Positions 1 through 8,276 of a stretch of 64,000 nt of DNA are shown here, in pieces. Position numbers and translations under genes: made by a program. The DNA comes from Granulicella paludicola (GTDB taxonomy: Bacteria > Acidobacteriota > Terriglobia > Terriglobales > Acidobacteriaceae): positions 62,001-126,000 of the forward strand of contig NZ_JAGSYC010000020.1 in NCBI RefSeq assembly GCF_025685545.1, read 5' to 3'. Under the pieces are notes generated by a model. That model was not told where the DNA came from. It searched no databases and saw nothing but the letters and a program-made list of their open reading frames with translations. Position 1 is the first letter of the stretch. The number at the start of each line of letters is the position of its first letter.

Positions 1-326
1 TCAATGGGCAGTTCTTTCGGATCACGCAACGGCCAGTCATCACGGCGAAGTCCAGGAACATAAGGGCACTTCTCTCCGCAACCCATTGTCACGAGGAGCG
101 TGGCGTTTCGTGACAACTCCTCCGTGAGGAGCTGTGGCTGGGCGTGGGAGAGATCGAGCCCAACCTCGTGCATCACTCCAAGAACTACAGGATGGACACG
201 CGGGCCGGGTTCAGTTCCGGCCGAAACAGCCTGCGCTTTCTGAGGGTTGGCAAGCTGTTTGAAGAAAGCCGCTGCCATTTGGGAACGTCCGGCATTGTGT
301 ACGCAAGCGAAGATGTAGGTCTGCAT
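1..326 (-). CDS. arsC: Arsenate reductase ArsC, LMW-phosphatase type (3' end beyond window)
   Basis: Reduces arsenate to arsenite in the cytoplasm. About 108 codons are present, read from the ATG at 326-324 off the left edge. The N-terminus carries the catalytic P-loop CVHNAGRSQ (C-x5-R) of the low-molecular-weight phosphatase-like arsenate reductases, followed by an SAGTEPG-type segment and a second Cys pair region (MGCGEKCPY) expected for the redox relay. Its ATG shares one base with the TGA of arsM (TGATG), so translation is probably coupled. The VHNAG loop resembles arsenate-thiol transferases more than the Bacillus thioredoxin-linked enzyme; the reductant cannot be told from sequence. 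Confidence 0.88.
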   Translation of the reverse strand, partial: MQTYIFACVHNAGRSQMAAAFFKQLANPQKAQAVSAGTEPGPRVHPVVLGVMHEVGLDLSHAQPQLLTEELSRNATLLVTMGCGEKCPYVPGLRRDDWPLRDPKELPI

Positions 327-1207
327 CAGGACCGCGCTCCCGGCTTGATGGCAAACACCTTCACGCTGGCCGCTACCTGATTTACATCGTAGGTGTCCAG
401 CAAGTAGGACAGATCTTCATGCAGGGAGGAAGTGGCTGGTGTGCAGCAAGCCTCCTGAACGACTGCAAATGGGCTGGCTTCGTCCATTGCAGGTGAGCAG
501 CATCCGGCCTGATTCTCCACCTTCTTGTAGGCGTTCAGGTCCGCTCCAGTATCGAGGATCTCCACATACTCGAACCCGGCCTTCAGCAGCTCCTCCCGGT
601 ATATCTCGATCCGCACGGCTCCGGCGATGCAGCCGACATACGCGGCGAGGCTCGATGCAATCGCCTCGGGCAACTCGGCCTTGAGCGCGATATCGCTCAC
701 CGCGAGCCGTCCACCGGGCTTCAGAACTCGGGCAATCTCGCGGAACACAGCGGGCTTGTCCGGGGCGAGATTGATGACGCAATTGGAGATCACGCAATCC
801 ACGGATTCATCGGGAAGCGGGAGGCTGTCGATCTGAGCGAGGTGGAACTCCACGTTGCTGTAGCCGCCCTTCTCGGCATTGGCTTTGGCCCGCTCGATCA
901 TGGAAGGGGTCATGTCGATGCCAATGGCCTTACCGGTCGGCCCGACCTGCTTGGAAGACAGGAACACGTCGAGACCGCCGCCGGACCCAAGATCGATGAC
1001 AATCTCGCCCAGGCGAAGGTTAGCCGTAGCTGTAGGGTTGCCGCAGGACAGCCCCATGTTGGCCTCGGCGGGAATCGAAGTCAGTTCTTCAGGGCTGTAG
1101 CCGAACGCTTCCGCCACGGCTTTGACGCCCGCGTGATCGGTGGAAAGGGTGCTCTCCGCAACGGCACCATACTTCGATTTGACAGACTCCAGCAGCAGCT
1201 CCGACAT
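326..1207 (-). CDS. arsM: Arsenite S-adenosylmethionine methyltransferase ArsM
   Basis: Methylates As(III) with SAM. At 293 aa it has normal ArsM length. Visible motifs are the SAM-binding VIDLGSGGG at about residues 70-78 and three isolated cysteines at C55 (GLSCGNP), C143 (SNCVINL) and C193 (YVGCIAG), which correspond to the As(III)-binding cysteines of the family. The C-terminal region adds two Cys-Cys pairs (236-237 and 254-255). The start is supported by AAGGAGG five bases upstream of the ATG and by a promoter TTGACG-17-TATAGT. It is the first gene of an arsM-arsC unit diverging from arsR-acr3. Confidence 0.93.
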   Translation of the reverse strand: MSELLLESVKSKYGAVAESTLSTDHAGVKAVAEAFGYSPEELTSIPAEANMGLSCGNPTATANLRLGEIVIDLGSGGGLDVFLSSKQVGPTGKAIGIDMTPSMIERAKANAEKGGYSNVEFHLAQIDSLPLPDESVDCVISNCVINLAPDKPAVFREIARVLKPGGRLAVSDIALKAELPEAIASSLAAYVGCIAGAVRIEIYREELLKAGFEYVEILDTGADLNAYKKVENQAGCCSPAMDEASPFAVVQEACCTPATSSLHEDLSYLLDTYDVNQVAASVKVFAIKPGARS

Positions 1208-1233
1208 AAAGCCTCCTTACATACGCTAAAGCG

Positions 1234-1273
1234 ACTATATGTGTTGCTTTCGTATACGTCAACGCGTATACAT
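1234..1273. promoter_or_regulatory. Overlapping divergent ars promoters with ArsR-type operator
   Basis: Minus-strand promoter for arsM: -35 TTGACG (complement of 1257-1262), 17-bp spacer, -10 TATAGT (complement of 1234-1239). Plus-strand promoter for arsR: -35 TTGCTT (1244-1249), 17-bp spacer, -10 TATACA (1267-1272). A perfect 7-bp inverted repeat, GTATACG at 1252-1258 and CGTATAC at 1265-1271, lies over the arsR -10 and the arsM -35. One bound ArsR dimer would therefore block both transcripts. Promoter spacing is seen; operator function is inferred. Confidence 0.75.
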
Positions 1274-1278
1274 AGGTT

Positions 1279-1689
1279 ATGGCTGGAAAGCGAACATACA
1301 ACGTGGAGCGGTTCTTTCAGGCATTGGGAGACAACACCCGCCTTCGGCTCTTGAACCTCATCGGCGACCAAGAGGTCTGCGTCTGCTATTTCGTGGAGAT
1401 TCTGGGCGGCCCGCAGCCCAAGATTTCAAGGCATCTAGCTTATCTCCGTAGCGCCGGGATTGTGCAGGCGCGGAGGGAAGGCAAATGGATGCACTACCGC
1501 ATCGTGATGCCTCCGCATATCGGAGCAACGCAGGTTCTACGGCAAACATTGGAATGGCTCCGAAAAGAAAAGCAAATGCAGGCAGACCGCGTCCGTCTGA
1601 CCAAAGCCTGTTGTGCATCCGCGAAATACGCTTCGCTGGATGGTGCTCCCTTACCAGCGCCGGTCGCTGCTTCCTGCGAGGTCTGCTGA
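1279..1689 (+). CDS. arsR: ArsR/SmtB-family arsenic-responsive repressor
   Basis: DNA-binding repressor of the ars genes, released by As(III). The winged-helix domain covers about residues 8-85. The metalloid-binding pair CVC sits at C34/C36, just before the helix-turn-helix, with recognition helix [10 protein letters not shown]. The C-terminal tail adds CC (111-112) and a terminal CEVC, an extra thiol-rich end. Start at 1279: the inferred -10 box ends only about seven bases upstream and there is no usable Shine-Dalgarno, so the mRNA is probably leaderless. Its TGA overlaps the ATG of acr3 by one base. Confidence 0.92.
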   Translation: MAGKRTYNVERFFQALGDNTRLRLLNLIGDQEVCVCYFVEILGGPQPKISRHLAYLRSAGIVQARREGKWMHYRIVMPPHIGATQVLRQTLEWLRKEKQMQADRVRLTKACCASAKYASLDGAPLPAPVAASCEVC

Positions 1690-2810
1690 TGTCTACCGCA
1701 TTCAGTACCGAAGGACGAAACTGCGCGCCAGCGGCCCGCAAAAAGCTCTCCTTCCTGGATCGCTTTCTTACGCTCTGGATATTCCTTGCCATGGCCGTTG
1801 GCGTGGCCGTTGGGCACTTCATCCCTGCAACGGCTGGACTGGTGAACCGATTCCAGAGTGGCACCACCAACATCCCTATCGCTATCGGACTCATCGTGAT
1901 GATGTTCCCGCCGCTCGCGAAAGTACGTTACGAAAAGCTGGGAGAGGTCTTCCGCAACAAACGTGTTCTGGGACTTTCTCTCGTGCAGAACTGGCTCATA
2001 GGCCCGGTTCTGATGTTTCTGCTGGCTATCGTCTTCCTGCGTGGCGAACCGGCTTACATGCGGGGGCTGATACTGATCGGCATCGCCCGATGTATCGCAA
2101 TGGTGCTGGTCTGGAATGAGTTGGCCGAAGGGGATACGGACTATGTTGCCGGATTGGTCGCCATCAACAGTGTCTTTCAGGTCTTGTTCTACAGTCTTTA
2201 TGCCTGGGTGTTCCTCACGGTATTGCCGAGGTGGTTTGGCCTTCAGGGAAGCGTCGTCCCAATTGGAATTGCCAGTATCGCGAAAAGCGTTGGACTCTAC
2301 CTGGGAGTTCCCTTCGTGGCCGGGTTCCTGACCCGCTACATCCTGGTCCGCACCAAGGGTGAGCAGTGGTACCGCGGTGAGTTCGTGCCGCGCATCAGGC
2401 CGTTCACGCTAATCGCCTTGCTGTTCACAATCCTGGTCATGTTCTCACTCAAGGGGGACCTGATCGTGAGGCTTCCACTGGACGTGGTTCGCATCGCGGT
2501 CCCCCTGGTGGTGTACTTCCTCGTCATGTTCCTGGTGAGCTTCTGGATGGGCAAGAAACTCGGTGCCAACTACGCACAATCGGCAACTCTCTCCTTTACG
2601 GCAGCAGGAAACAACTTTGAGCTGGCGATTGCGGTAGCCGTGGCGGTGTTTGGCCTCAACTCGGGTGAGGCGTTCGTCGGCGTCGTCGGGCCTTTGATCG
2701 AGGTGCCAGCCCTCATTGGATTGGTCAACGTTGCCTTCTGGATGCGAGGACGCTACTTCAGTTCGGGACAGACCGGATTCACTGTTAACCCGGTCGAGGA
2801 TGCACCCTAG
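1689..2810 (+). CDS. acr3: Arsenite efflux permease, ACR3 family
   Basis: Inner-membrane exporter of As(III), driven by the proton motive force. The protein is 373 aa and strongly hydrophobic, consistent with the ten TM helices of ACR3. The family signatures [16 protein letters not shown] (conserved Cys in TM4) and [16 protein letters not shown] are present. The ATG at 1689 overlaps the arsR stop (TGATG); the frame stays open upstream of it, but that part has no membrane character. A cytoplasmic N-terminus of about 20 residues precedes TM1. Co-transcribed with arsR. Confidence 0.92.
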   Translation: MSTAFSTEGRNCAPAARKKLSFLDRFLTLWIFLAMAVGVAVGHFIPATAGLVNRFQSGTTNIPIAIGLIVMMFPPLAKVRYEKLGEVFRNKRVLGLSLVQNWLIGPVLMFLLAIVFLRGEPAYMRGLILIGIARCIAMVLVWNELAEGDTDYVAGLVAINSVFQVLFYSLYAWVFLTVLPRWFGLQGSVVPIGIASIAKSVGLYLGVPFVAGFLTRYILVRTKGEQWYRGEFVPRIRPFTLIALLFTILVMFSLKGDLIVRLPLDVVRIAVPLVVYFLVMFLVSFWMGKKLGANYAQSATLSFTAAGNNFELAIAVAVAVFGLNSGEAFVGVVGPLIEVPALIGLVNVAFWMRGRYFSSGQTGFTVNPVEDAP

Positions 2811-2901
2811 TCGCTCTTTTCATTCGTCCTGAGATGTTGGTTTATGGGAAGCGATTCTCTAGAGCTTCTGCCGCATAGACCATCGCATAGACTCGAAGCA
2901 C

Positions 2902-3798
2902 ATGCTCAACCAGGGTTATGCCTACACGACGATCATCGGCCGTAAAGATCAAGGGCGAAGCGTACTCGATCACCTGGCGAGCGCGTATCCGCACTCCAGC
3001 AGGGAGGAGTGGCAGCACAATCTGAGCCATGGCGAAGTCATGGTGAATGGTGTGATTGCCCAAGGAGGCGAATCGCTTTGTTCAGGGCAGGCCCTCGTCT
3101 GGAACCGGCCGCCGTGGATGGAGCCAGACGTCCCTCAGCAGTTTGAGGTGCTGTTTGAGGACGCACATCTGTTAGCCGTCAGCAAGCCCAGCGGGCTGCC
3201 GACTCTACCGGGTGGGGGATTTTTGGAGAACACGTTGCTGCGCCTAGTGCAGAGACAGAGCCCGAGCGCAAATCCAGTTCATCGTTTAGGCCGAGCGACG
3301 AGTGGCATCGTGCTTTTTGCGAAGACAGCGGAAGCGGCGTCGAAGCTGGTCACGGGCTGGAACACGCCGAGAGTGCAGAAGATCTATCGGGCGCTGGCGC
3401 AGGGGGTTGCGGAGCGGGACGAGTACGAGATCATGACGCCGATCGGGCTAGTGCCGCATCCGCGACTTGGGTCCGTGTGGGCGGCGCATGTGAGGGGAAA
3501 GGCTTCGAAGTCGGTGGCGAAGGTGGTCTCGCGCGATGCGGGCACGACGACGTTTGTGGTGAGTCTGTATTCGGGGAGGCCGCATCAGATCAGGATTCAT
3601 CTGGCGTCGATTGGGCATCCGCTGGTGGGCGATCCTCTGTATGGGGCTACAGGGTTACCGCTGGAAGATCTACCGGGACTGCCAGGGGAGGGAGGCTATC
3701 TGCTGCACGCGCAGTATTTGAAGTTCCACCATCCGATTACGGGAGAGCCCATCGAGTTGGAGGCGGCGCTGCCTTCGGGATTTGCATCGCAGCCGTAG
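2902..3798 (+). CDS. RluA-family pseudouridine synthase-like protein lacking the usual catalytic Asp
   Basis: 298 aa: an S4-like N-terminal part (about 12-70) followed by an RluA-type catalytic domain. Recognisable motifs are LLAVSKPSGLPTLPGGG, HRLGRATSGIVLFAKT, RVQKIYRAL and the C-terminal GRPHQIRIHLASIGHPLVGDP-type block. In canonical RluA/RluC/RluD enzymes the second motif reads HRLDxxTSG and the Asp is the catalytic base; here it is Gly. Plant and bacterial relatives with HRLGRGTSG are known, so this is a subgroup rather than a one-off mutation. Its RNA target and activity are unknown. It stands alone between acr3 and a convergent secreted-protein gene. Confidence 0.8.
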   Translation: MLNQGYAYTTIIGRKDQGRSVLDHLASAYPHSSREEWQHNLSHGEVMVNGVIAQGGESLCSGQALVWNRPPWMEPDVPQQFEVLFEDAHLLAVSKPSGLPTLPGGGFLENTLLRLVQRQSPSANPVHRLGRATSGIVLFAKTAEAASKLVTGWNTPRVQKIYRALAQGVAERDEYEIMTPIGLVPHPRLGSVWAAHVRGKASKSVAKVVSRDAGTTTFVVSLYSGRPHQIRIHLASIGHPLVGDPLYGATGLPLEDLPGLPGEGGYLLHAQYLKFHHPITGEPIELEAALPSGFASQP

Positions 3799-3831
3799 GT
3801 TCGCAGAGGGGGTTGCGGTTCCGGAGGCGTA

Positions 3832-4683
3832 TCAGTTTTCCGTTGGCTTCGTGATCTGGTCGATCACCAGGTTCGGCACGGGTTCGTGGACAGATTCAAG
3901 CTTGAGGCCGAGCTGTTCCTGCACTGCGGTAAAGATCGAGGGCCAGGTATCGGGATCGCGCTCGGACCACTCGCGACCGAACTGAAGCTTGTAGTTGTAG
4001 GTGCCGGTGAGGCCGGTCTTATCGATGACGGGAGCTTCCACCATCGAGCTGAGGGGAGCAACGATAGCGCGTATCTGGGCATTCGACCCGATGAGCTCGA
4101 GGCCATGGGGCGACCCGTGGGCCTCGGTGTTCGCGGGTGGCGGTGTGGTCGGGGTCTCACCATCGGGCGGCAGGGGAACTGCCTGCATTTTTACTCCGCC
4201 TTTGGCGACGACGAGGTTGTAAATGGCGCTGTTGCGTGTTTCGAAGTGGGTTTTGAGACCGAGGCGCTCGGTCAAGAGAACGCGGATGGCGTTGCGTTTT
4301 TCGAGTCGGACTTCGTTATCGGTGAGTTTGGCGAGCTTCGCGTCAGCGGCTTCGTCCGAGTGCGCGAGGATGTTGTAGAAGGTGTTGGCGGTCCAGTCCG
4401 GAGCGCCGACGATCGGCGCACCGTAGCCGTAGGCGATCTGAAGAAGCGTCTTGATGGGGAGGTTCGTGGCTTCGAAGCGGCTGGAGCGCGGTGGGCTGGA
4501 TACAGAGACGTGGAAGTTGGCGTCGGGCGGCGGGGCGAGCCGGACGACAGCGATGTCAAAGGTAAGCGTGGGCGTGTAGCCGGGCTCTTCGAGGATCGGG
4601 GCCTGTGCGTGAGCGCAGAAGAGCGGTGTGGAAAGGAGAAGGGCCGTGAGCCAACCGATACATCGCCGGGCAGGGATGAGCAT
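3832..4683 (-). CDS. TIGR03435 family secreted protein
   Basis: Soil-associated family strongly expanded in Acidobacteriota; biochemical role unknown. The start at 4683 has AAGGAG five bases upstream and gives a clean signal peptide (RR, hydrophobic LTALLLSTPLF, AHAQ cleavage region); a longer frame upstream lacks these. Family landmarks in order: TFDIAVVRLAPP, FEATNLPIKTLLQIAYGY, GAPDWTANTFYNILA, LLTERLGLKTHFETRN..YNLVVAKGG and, at the C-terminus, VIDKTGLTGTYNYKLQF, QEQLGLKLES and PNLVIDQI. It probably lies in the periplasm or outside the cell. 283 aa is a typical length. Confidence 0.88.
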   Translation of the reverse strand: MLIPARRCIGWLTALLLSTPLFCAHAQAPILEEPGYTPTLTFDIAVVRLAPPPDANFHVSVSSPPRSSRFEATNLPIKTLLQIAYGYGAPIVGAPDWTANTFYNILAHSDEAADAKLAKLTDNEVRLEKRNAIRVLLTERLGLKTHFETRNSAIYNLVVAKGGVKMQAVPLPPDGETPTTPPPANTEAHGSPHGLELIGSNAQIRAIVAPLSSMVEAPVIDKTGLTGTYNYKLQFGREWSERDPDTWPSIFTAVQEQLGLKLESVHEPVPNLVIDQITKPTEN

Positions 4684-4813
4684 GAGAACTCCTTGTGGAA
4701 GATCATACGGTGAGAGAAATTGTTCGGTTCCAGACCTTATGGCAGGAAGGGCGAGCATCGCGCTAGAAAGATTTCGAATTTCCCAGACGTCCATTCAGGA
4801 TCAAACGTCTGCT

Positions 4814-4882
4814 CCCTCCGGGGCTAAAGCTCGCGATATTCAAGGGCATTCCTGTCCGGGCTGAAGCCCGTACCCTTCAAAG
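4814..4882 (+). repeat. Dispersed palindromic repeat, copy A
   Basis: In the 219-bp gap between the TIGR03435 gene and lpxK. Two tandem palindrome units: a degraded first one (CCGGGGCTAAAGCTCG) and a second, CGGGCTGAAGCCCG at 4857-4870, ending in the shared tail CCCTTCAAAGC. It matches copies B and C in order, orientation and tail. Confidence 0.75.
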
Positions 4883-4902
4883 CGGACCAGGTCAAAGCTT
4901 CG

Positions 4903-5946
4903 CTACGTGATGCGAGCTTCGATGGCTCGCATGACCTCGTAGGTGTTGATGAACTCGACCTCGAGGGTGACGACCATGAGCGGCCCGATGCTGACGAGGC
5001 GGTTGAGCATATCCTGGCCCAGCTTTACGGCGTCTTTGTCGGTGGTGACGAAGCCGCTGGCCTTCAGCTCGGTGGCCTTCGCGACCAGAAGCTCCATGTC
5101 TTCGAAGGTGTAGGGGTGATGGTCGTCGAAGGCGACGGCTTCGATGACGCCGCAGCCACCGTCGGCGAGCATGTTGGTGAAGCTTTCAGGGCGCGCGATG
5201 CCGCAGAAGGCAATGGGGCGCAGGCCTGCGCTGAGGGCCTTGAGCGGGGCGGGGAAGACGAGCTTGCGGCGTACGGTCCAGACCGGGGTTCCGGCCCAGA
5301 CGAGCTCCCAGACGGTCTTTCCGGCGACCTCGAACTCATCTTCGCGGACGATGACGGCGTCGGCACGGGAGAGCGCCTTGATGCCCTCGCGGAGATCACC
5401 GGCGGGAAGCATGTGGTCTTTGAGGTCGTCGCTGGTGACGAGGACGAGGTCGAGGGTGCGGGCGAGCTGGCGGTGCTGGAAGCCGTCGTCGAGCAGGTGG
5501 ATGCCGTGCCAGCCGGTGGCAGCGCCGGCCTGGGCCATCTGCCCGCAATCATAGCGGTTGGTACCGACCCAGACGGCGACGTCGGCTTCGCGGGCGATGA
5601 CGACGGGCTCATCGCCGTAGCGAGCGGCGGCGGCGGGGAGGTTGGGGTCGACGCGTTCGGTTTCAGTCCCTTGGCGACGATAGCCGCGGGTGAGCACGTT
5701 GACCTCCCAGCCGCGGTCTTTGAGGAGCTTGGCGAGCGCGATGACGACGGGAGTTTTACCTGCTCCGCCGGAGGAGATGGCTCCGACGCTGATGACGGGC
5801 CATCGAAGGCGCTTCGTGCTGAGCAGACCGACGCGACGCATCCACGACTTCGCCCCGATGATAGTGGCGTAGAGGGGGACGAGTGGCCAGGCCCAGGGTC
5901 GGCGTGCGCTCAAGTGCTCTGTGCTCCTTTGTGTCGTTGAAACCAT
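4903..5946 (-). CDS. lpxK: Tetraacyldisaccharide 4'-kinase LpxK
   Basis: Phosphorylates the 4' position of lipid A disaccharide at the inner membrane. An N-terminal hydrophobic stretch (WAWPLVPLYATIIG) precedes the P-loop SGGAGKTP (about residues 59-66 from this start), LTRGYRR and the LpxK signature DDGFQHRQLARTLDLVLV. The reading frame extends to 6162, but the ATG at 5946 gives a family-typical 347 aa and leaves 61 bp after waaA; its Shine-Dalgarno is weak, so the start is approximate. It follows waaA on the same strand, consistent with a lipid A/Kdo operon. Confidence 0.9.
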   Translation of the reverse strand: MVSTTQRSTEHLSARRPWAWPLVPLYATIIGAKSWMRRVGLLSTKRLRWPVISVGAISSGGAGKTPVVIALAKLLKDRGWEVNVLTRGYRRQGTETERVDPNLPAAAARYGDEPVVIAREADVAVWVGTNRYDCGQMAQAGAATGWHGIHLLDDGFQHRQLARTLDLVLVTSDDLKDHMLPAGDLREGIKALSRADAVIVREDEFEVAGKTVWELVWAGTPVWTVRRKLVFPAPLKALSAGLRPIAFCGIARPESFTNMLADGGCGVIEAVAFDDHHPYTFEDMELLVAKATELKASGFVTTDKDAVKLGQDMLNRLVSIGPLMVVTLEVEFINTYEVMRAIEARIT

Positions 5947-6007
5947 TATCGAGTACGGAGGCAGTTTATGGTTTGCGGGGCCGAAGAATCGGGCTAGACG
6001 GGTGCGG

Positions 6008-7297
6008 CTAGAGAAGACCGAGGAGAGCGGCGAGGGTGCGGGCGGTGGCTCCCTGCTGCTGCTCGAAGACAGAACGACCGCGGGCGCCGAGAGCGGCGGC
6101 TTCGGCGGGCTGGGTAAGGAGATATTCGAGTGCGGTTTTGAGCTCGGCCTCATCCTGAACAATGCGGATGCCGTCGGCGGCGATCATCTTCCCTACGATG
6201 TCGCGGAAGTTTTCATAGGACGGGCCCATGATGACGGGCACACCGAACTGGGCTGGCTCGAGGGGATTGTGGCCTCCGCGGGGGACGAGGCTGCCGCCGA
6301 CGAAGGCGACGGTGGCGATGGAGTAGACGGCGGCCAGGTCGCCGATGGTGTCGAGGAGAATGACGTCGGCCTCAACGGGGAATCCGTTTAAGCCAAGTCT
6401 GGATTCGAGTTCACTTCCGCGTTCATAGAACGTGTCAATTAACGCGGCTACAGGGGTAAAGCGTTCTGGATGGCGTGGTGCAAGTACCAGTAGCACTCCG
6501 TCGGCTTCGCGTTGTGGCAACTCCTGCCAAGCACTCAGAACGCTCTCTTCTTCGTTGGTGGAATCCACTGCTACGGTGCTACCTGCAATAACGATCGGTC
6601 TAGACCCAGCCATTAGCTTGATGAGTTCTGCGATTCGGCTTTGTTTCGGAGCGCGGATGTCGTACTTGAGATTGCCGGCGGCAATCACTGCGGTTGGTCT
6701 TGCTCCCAAGGCGACGAGTCGGCCGGCGTCTTCATCGCTCTGGGCCAGCCAGAGGCGGGGCAGGCGGATGGCGTGCTTCCAAAGGCTGCGGAACTTCATG
6801 CCCCGGGCGAAGGAGCGGTCGCTGAGGCGGGCGTTGACGATGGCGGTGGGGATATTGGTGCGGCGGCATTCGTGGAGCAGGCGCGGCCAGAGTTCGCTTT
6901 CCATCAGAATAAGCGTCGCCGGGCGCAGCGCGCGCAGGTAGCGGCGGATGGTCCAGGCGAAGTCGAGCGGCATGTAGAAGACGCGGGCGGCTCCGAAGCG
7001 TTCGCGAGCGAGAGCCTGGCCGGTCCGGGTGGTGGTGGAGATGACAATAACGAAGTCGGCGCCGAGGGCGGTTTCGAGCTCGGCGATGAGGCGGGAGGCG
7101 GCAAGGACCTCGCCGACACTGACGGCATGCACCCAGATGACACGACGACCATGGATGATCGCTCGCAGGGGTTCGGGGACACCGCCGAGGCGTTGCCGAA
7201 GTCCTTCGCGATACCGCTCCGTCGTGGCCATGCGCAGCAGCCACCAGGGCGAGGCGAGTAGCAGGCCGAGGGCCAGGGCCGTGCTATAGATCATCAT
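6008..7297 (-). CDS. waaA: 3-deoxy-D-manno-octulosonic acid (Kdo) transferase
   Basis: Adds Kdo from CMP-Kdo to lipid IVA. One N-terminal membrane anchor (STALALGLLLASPWWLL) is followed by the GT30 glycosyltransferase fold: VIWVHAVSVGEV, RRTNIPTAIVNARLSDRS, LVLAPRHPERF and the strongly conserved GGSLVPRGGHNPLEPA with VIMGPSYENF. The ATG pair at 7297/7294 gives about 429 aa, the normal length; the longer frame would run through the palindromic repeat upstream and is rejected. No strong Shine-Dalgarno is visible. Upstream partner of lpxK. Confidence 0.93.
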   Translation of the reverse strand: MMIYSTALALGLLLASPWWLLRMATTERYREGLRQRLGGVPEPLRAIIHGRRVIWVHAVSVGEVLAASRLIAELETALGADFVIVISTTTRTGQALARERFGAARVFYMPLDFAWTIRRYLRALRPATLILMESELWPRLLHECRRTNIPTAIVNARLSDRSFARGMKFRSLWKHAIRLPRLWLAQSDEDAGRLVALGARPTAVIAAGNLKYDIRAPKQSRIAELIKLMAGSRPIVIAGSTVAVDSTNEEESVLSAWQELPQREADGVLLVLAPRHPERFTPVAALIDTFYERGSELESRLGLNGFPVEADVILLDTIGDLAAVYSIATVAFVGGSLVPRGGHNPLEPAQFGVPVIMGPSYENFRDIVGKMIAADGIRIVQDEAELKTALEYLLTQPAEAAALGARGRSVFEQQQGATARTLAALLGLL

Positions 7298-7318
7298 CGT
7301 CACGAAAGGATTGCCTAC

Positions 7319-7384
7319 CTCAGGGGCTGAAGCCCCGATCGATTTTGCTTCTGGATGGCGGGACTGAAGTCCCGCCCCTTCAAA
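7319..7384 (+). repeat. Dispersed palindromic repeat, copy B
   Basis: Between the divergent waaA and 7449 genes. First palindrome GGGGCTGAAGCCCC (7323-7336), about 20 bp spacer, second palindrome GGCGGGACTGAAGTCCCGCC (7357-7376), then CCTTCAAA. Relative to copy C the second palindrome has G-to-A in one arm and the matching C-to-T in the other. Confidence 0.8.
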
Positions 7385-7448
7385 ACACTGTGATCCAGGT
7401 GGCATCACCGCTGTGCCAAGAGGATGTCCTTCAGAGGATAATGGAATC

Positions 7449-8120
7449 ATGATGCCGCGTCTTGCTGCTGGTTTGTTGATGGCCGTGTTTGCTGTGGGAG
7501 TGAGCTCGGCTGAAAAGGCGCGCAAGCCGGTGCCGCCTCAGCCTGCGGAGACGTATGCCTTCCACGATCATCACGCAAACGAGCATGTGACGATCGCTGC
7601 AGAACCGGGCGATGTGAAAGAGACGCGGCCGAATACGCGGCTCGATTACTACGGACATGGGCTAATGCCGATCCGGGTGATTGTGACGAATGAGTCGGAC
7701 AAGCCGGTGGTTTTAGACGACGCGCGGATTCATTTCATCTCCGGGAACAATGACAATATTCCGGCGGCTACACCTGAGGACATTCAGCGGCGGATGTTTA
7801 CGCTGAAGGGGGCGACGGGCAGGAAGATTCCGCTGCCGCTGCCGATTCCAGTGCCGATTACGGTGGGCAAGCAGAACGTTGACAAGAAGATCACCGATGA
7901 CGATAACGATTTTGGCTTTCAGACGACGACGGTGCAGCCTCATCAGACGGTGGCGGGGTATTTGTACTACGACGTGAATGATCTGGACACGCCGGTGCTG
8001 GCCCATGCGACGCTGGAGCTGCGCAAGGTGAAGTTTGCGGGCGGCGAGTATCTGGAGAGTTTTGAGATTCCTCTGCGCGGTGCCGGGGAAGCTCGCACGA
8101 AGGACGATGAAACGAAGTGA
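7449..8120 (+). CDS. Secreted hypothetical protein
   Basis: 223 aa from the ATG at 7449 (a second ATG follows at 7452). An N-terminal signal peptide (LAAGLLMAVFAVGVSSAEKA) predicts export. The mature part begins Pro-rich and contains DHHANEHVTIAAEPGDVKE, a segment where a DDARIHFISGNNDN-type loop precedes RRMFTLKG, and LYYDVNDLDTPVLAHATLELRKVKF, which looks like beta-sandwich strands. No catalytic motif is visible and I do not recognise the family. It lies between two palindromic repeat copies and upstream of an acetyltransferase, on the same strand, with no shared function evident. Confidence 0.7.
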   Translation: MMPRLAAGLLMAVFAVGVSSAEKARKPVPPQPAETYAFHDHHANEHVTIAAEPGDVKETRPNTRLDYYGHGLMPIRVIVTNESDKPVVLDDARIHFISGNNDNIPAATPEDIQRRMFTLKGATGRKIPLPLPIPVPITVGKQNVDKKITDDDNDFGFQTTTVQPHQTVAGYLYYDVNDLDTPVLAHATLELRKVKFAGGEYLESFEIPLRGAGEARTKDDETK

Positions 8121-8160
8121 GAGGGTCGGGATTGGCGGAGTTCCGGTTTCAACGTTTGCA

Positions 8161-8228
8161 CCTTCCGGGGCTAAAGCCCGGATTTTGCCAGGTCTTTATG
8201 GCGGGGCTAAAGCCCCGCCCCTTCAAAG
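8161..8228 (+). repeat. Dispersed palindromic repeat, copy C
   Basis: The clearest copy: CCGGGGCTAAAGCCCGG near 8165-8181, a short spacer, then the perfect palindrome GGCGGGGCTAAAGCCCCGCC (8200-8219) with tail CCTTCAAAGC. It lies between the stop of the 7449 gene and the start of the GNAT gene, in the same orientation as copies A and B. Confidence 0.82.
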
Positions 8229-8276
8229 CGAGAGATGCCTTCTCAAGAGGACATGGACGTGAAAGGTCTCCCAATT

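Noticed and set aside
5116-5940. A 274-codon plus-strand open frame opposite lpxK, and similar ones at 3886-4713 and 6641-7261
   Set aside because: Shadow frames of GC-rich genes whose real products carry family motifs on the minus strand.
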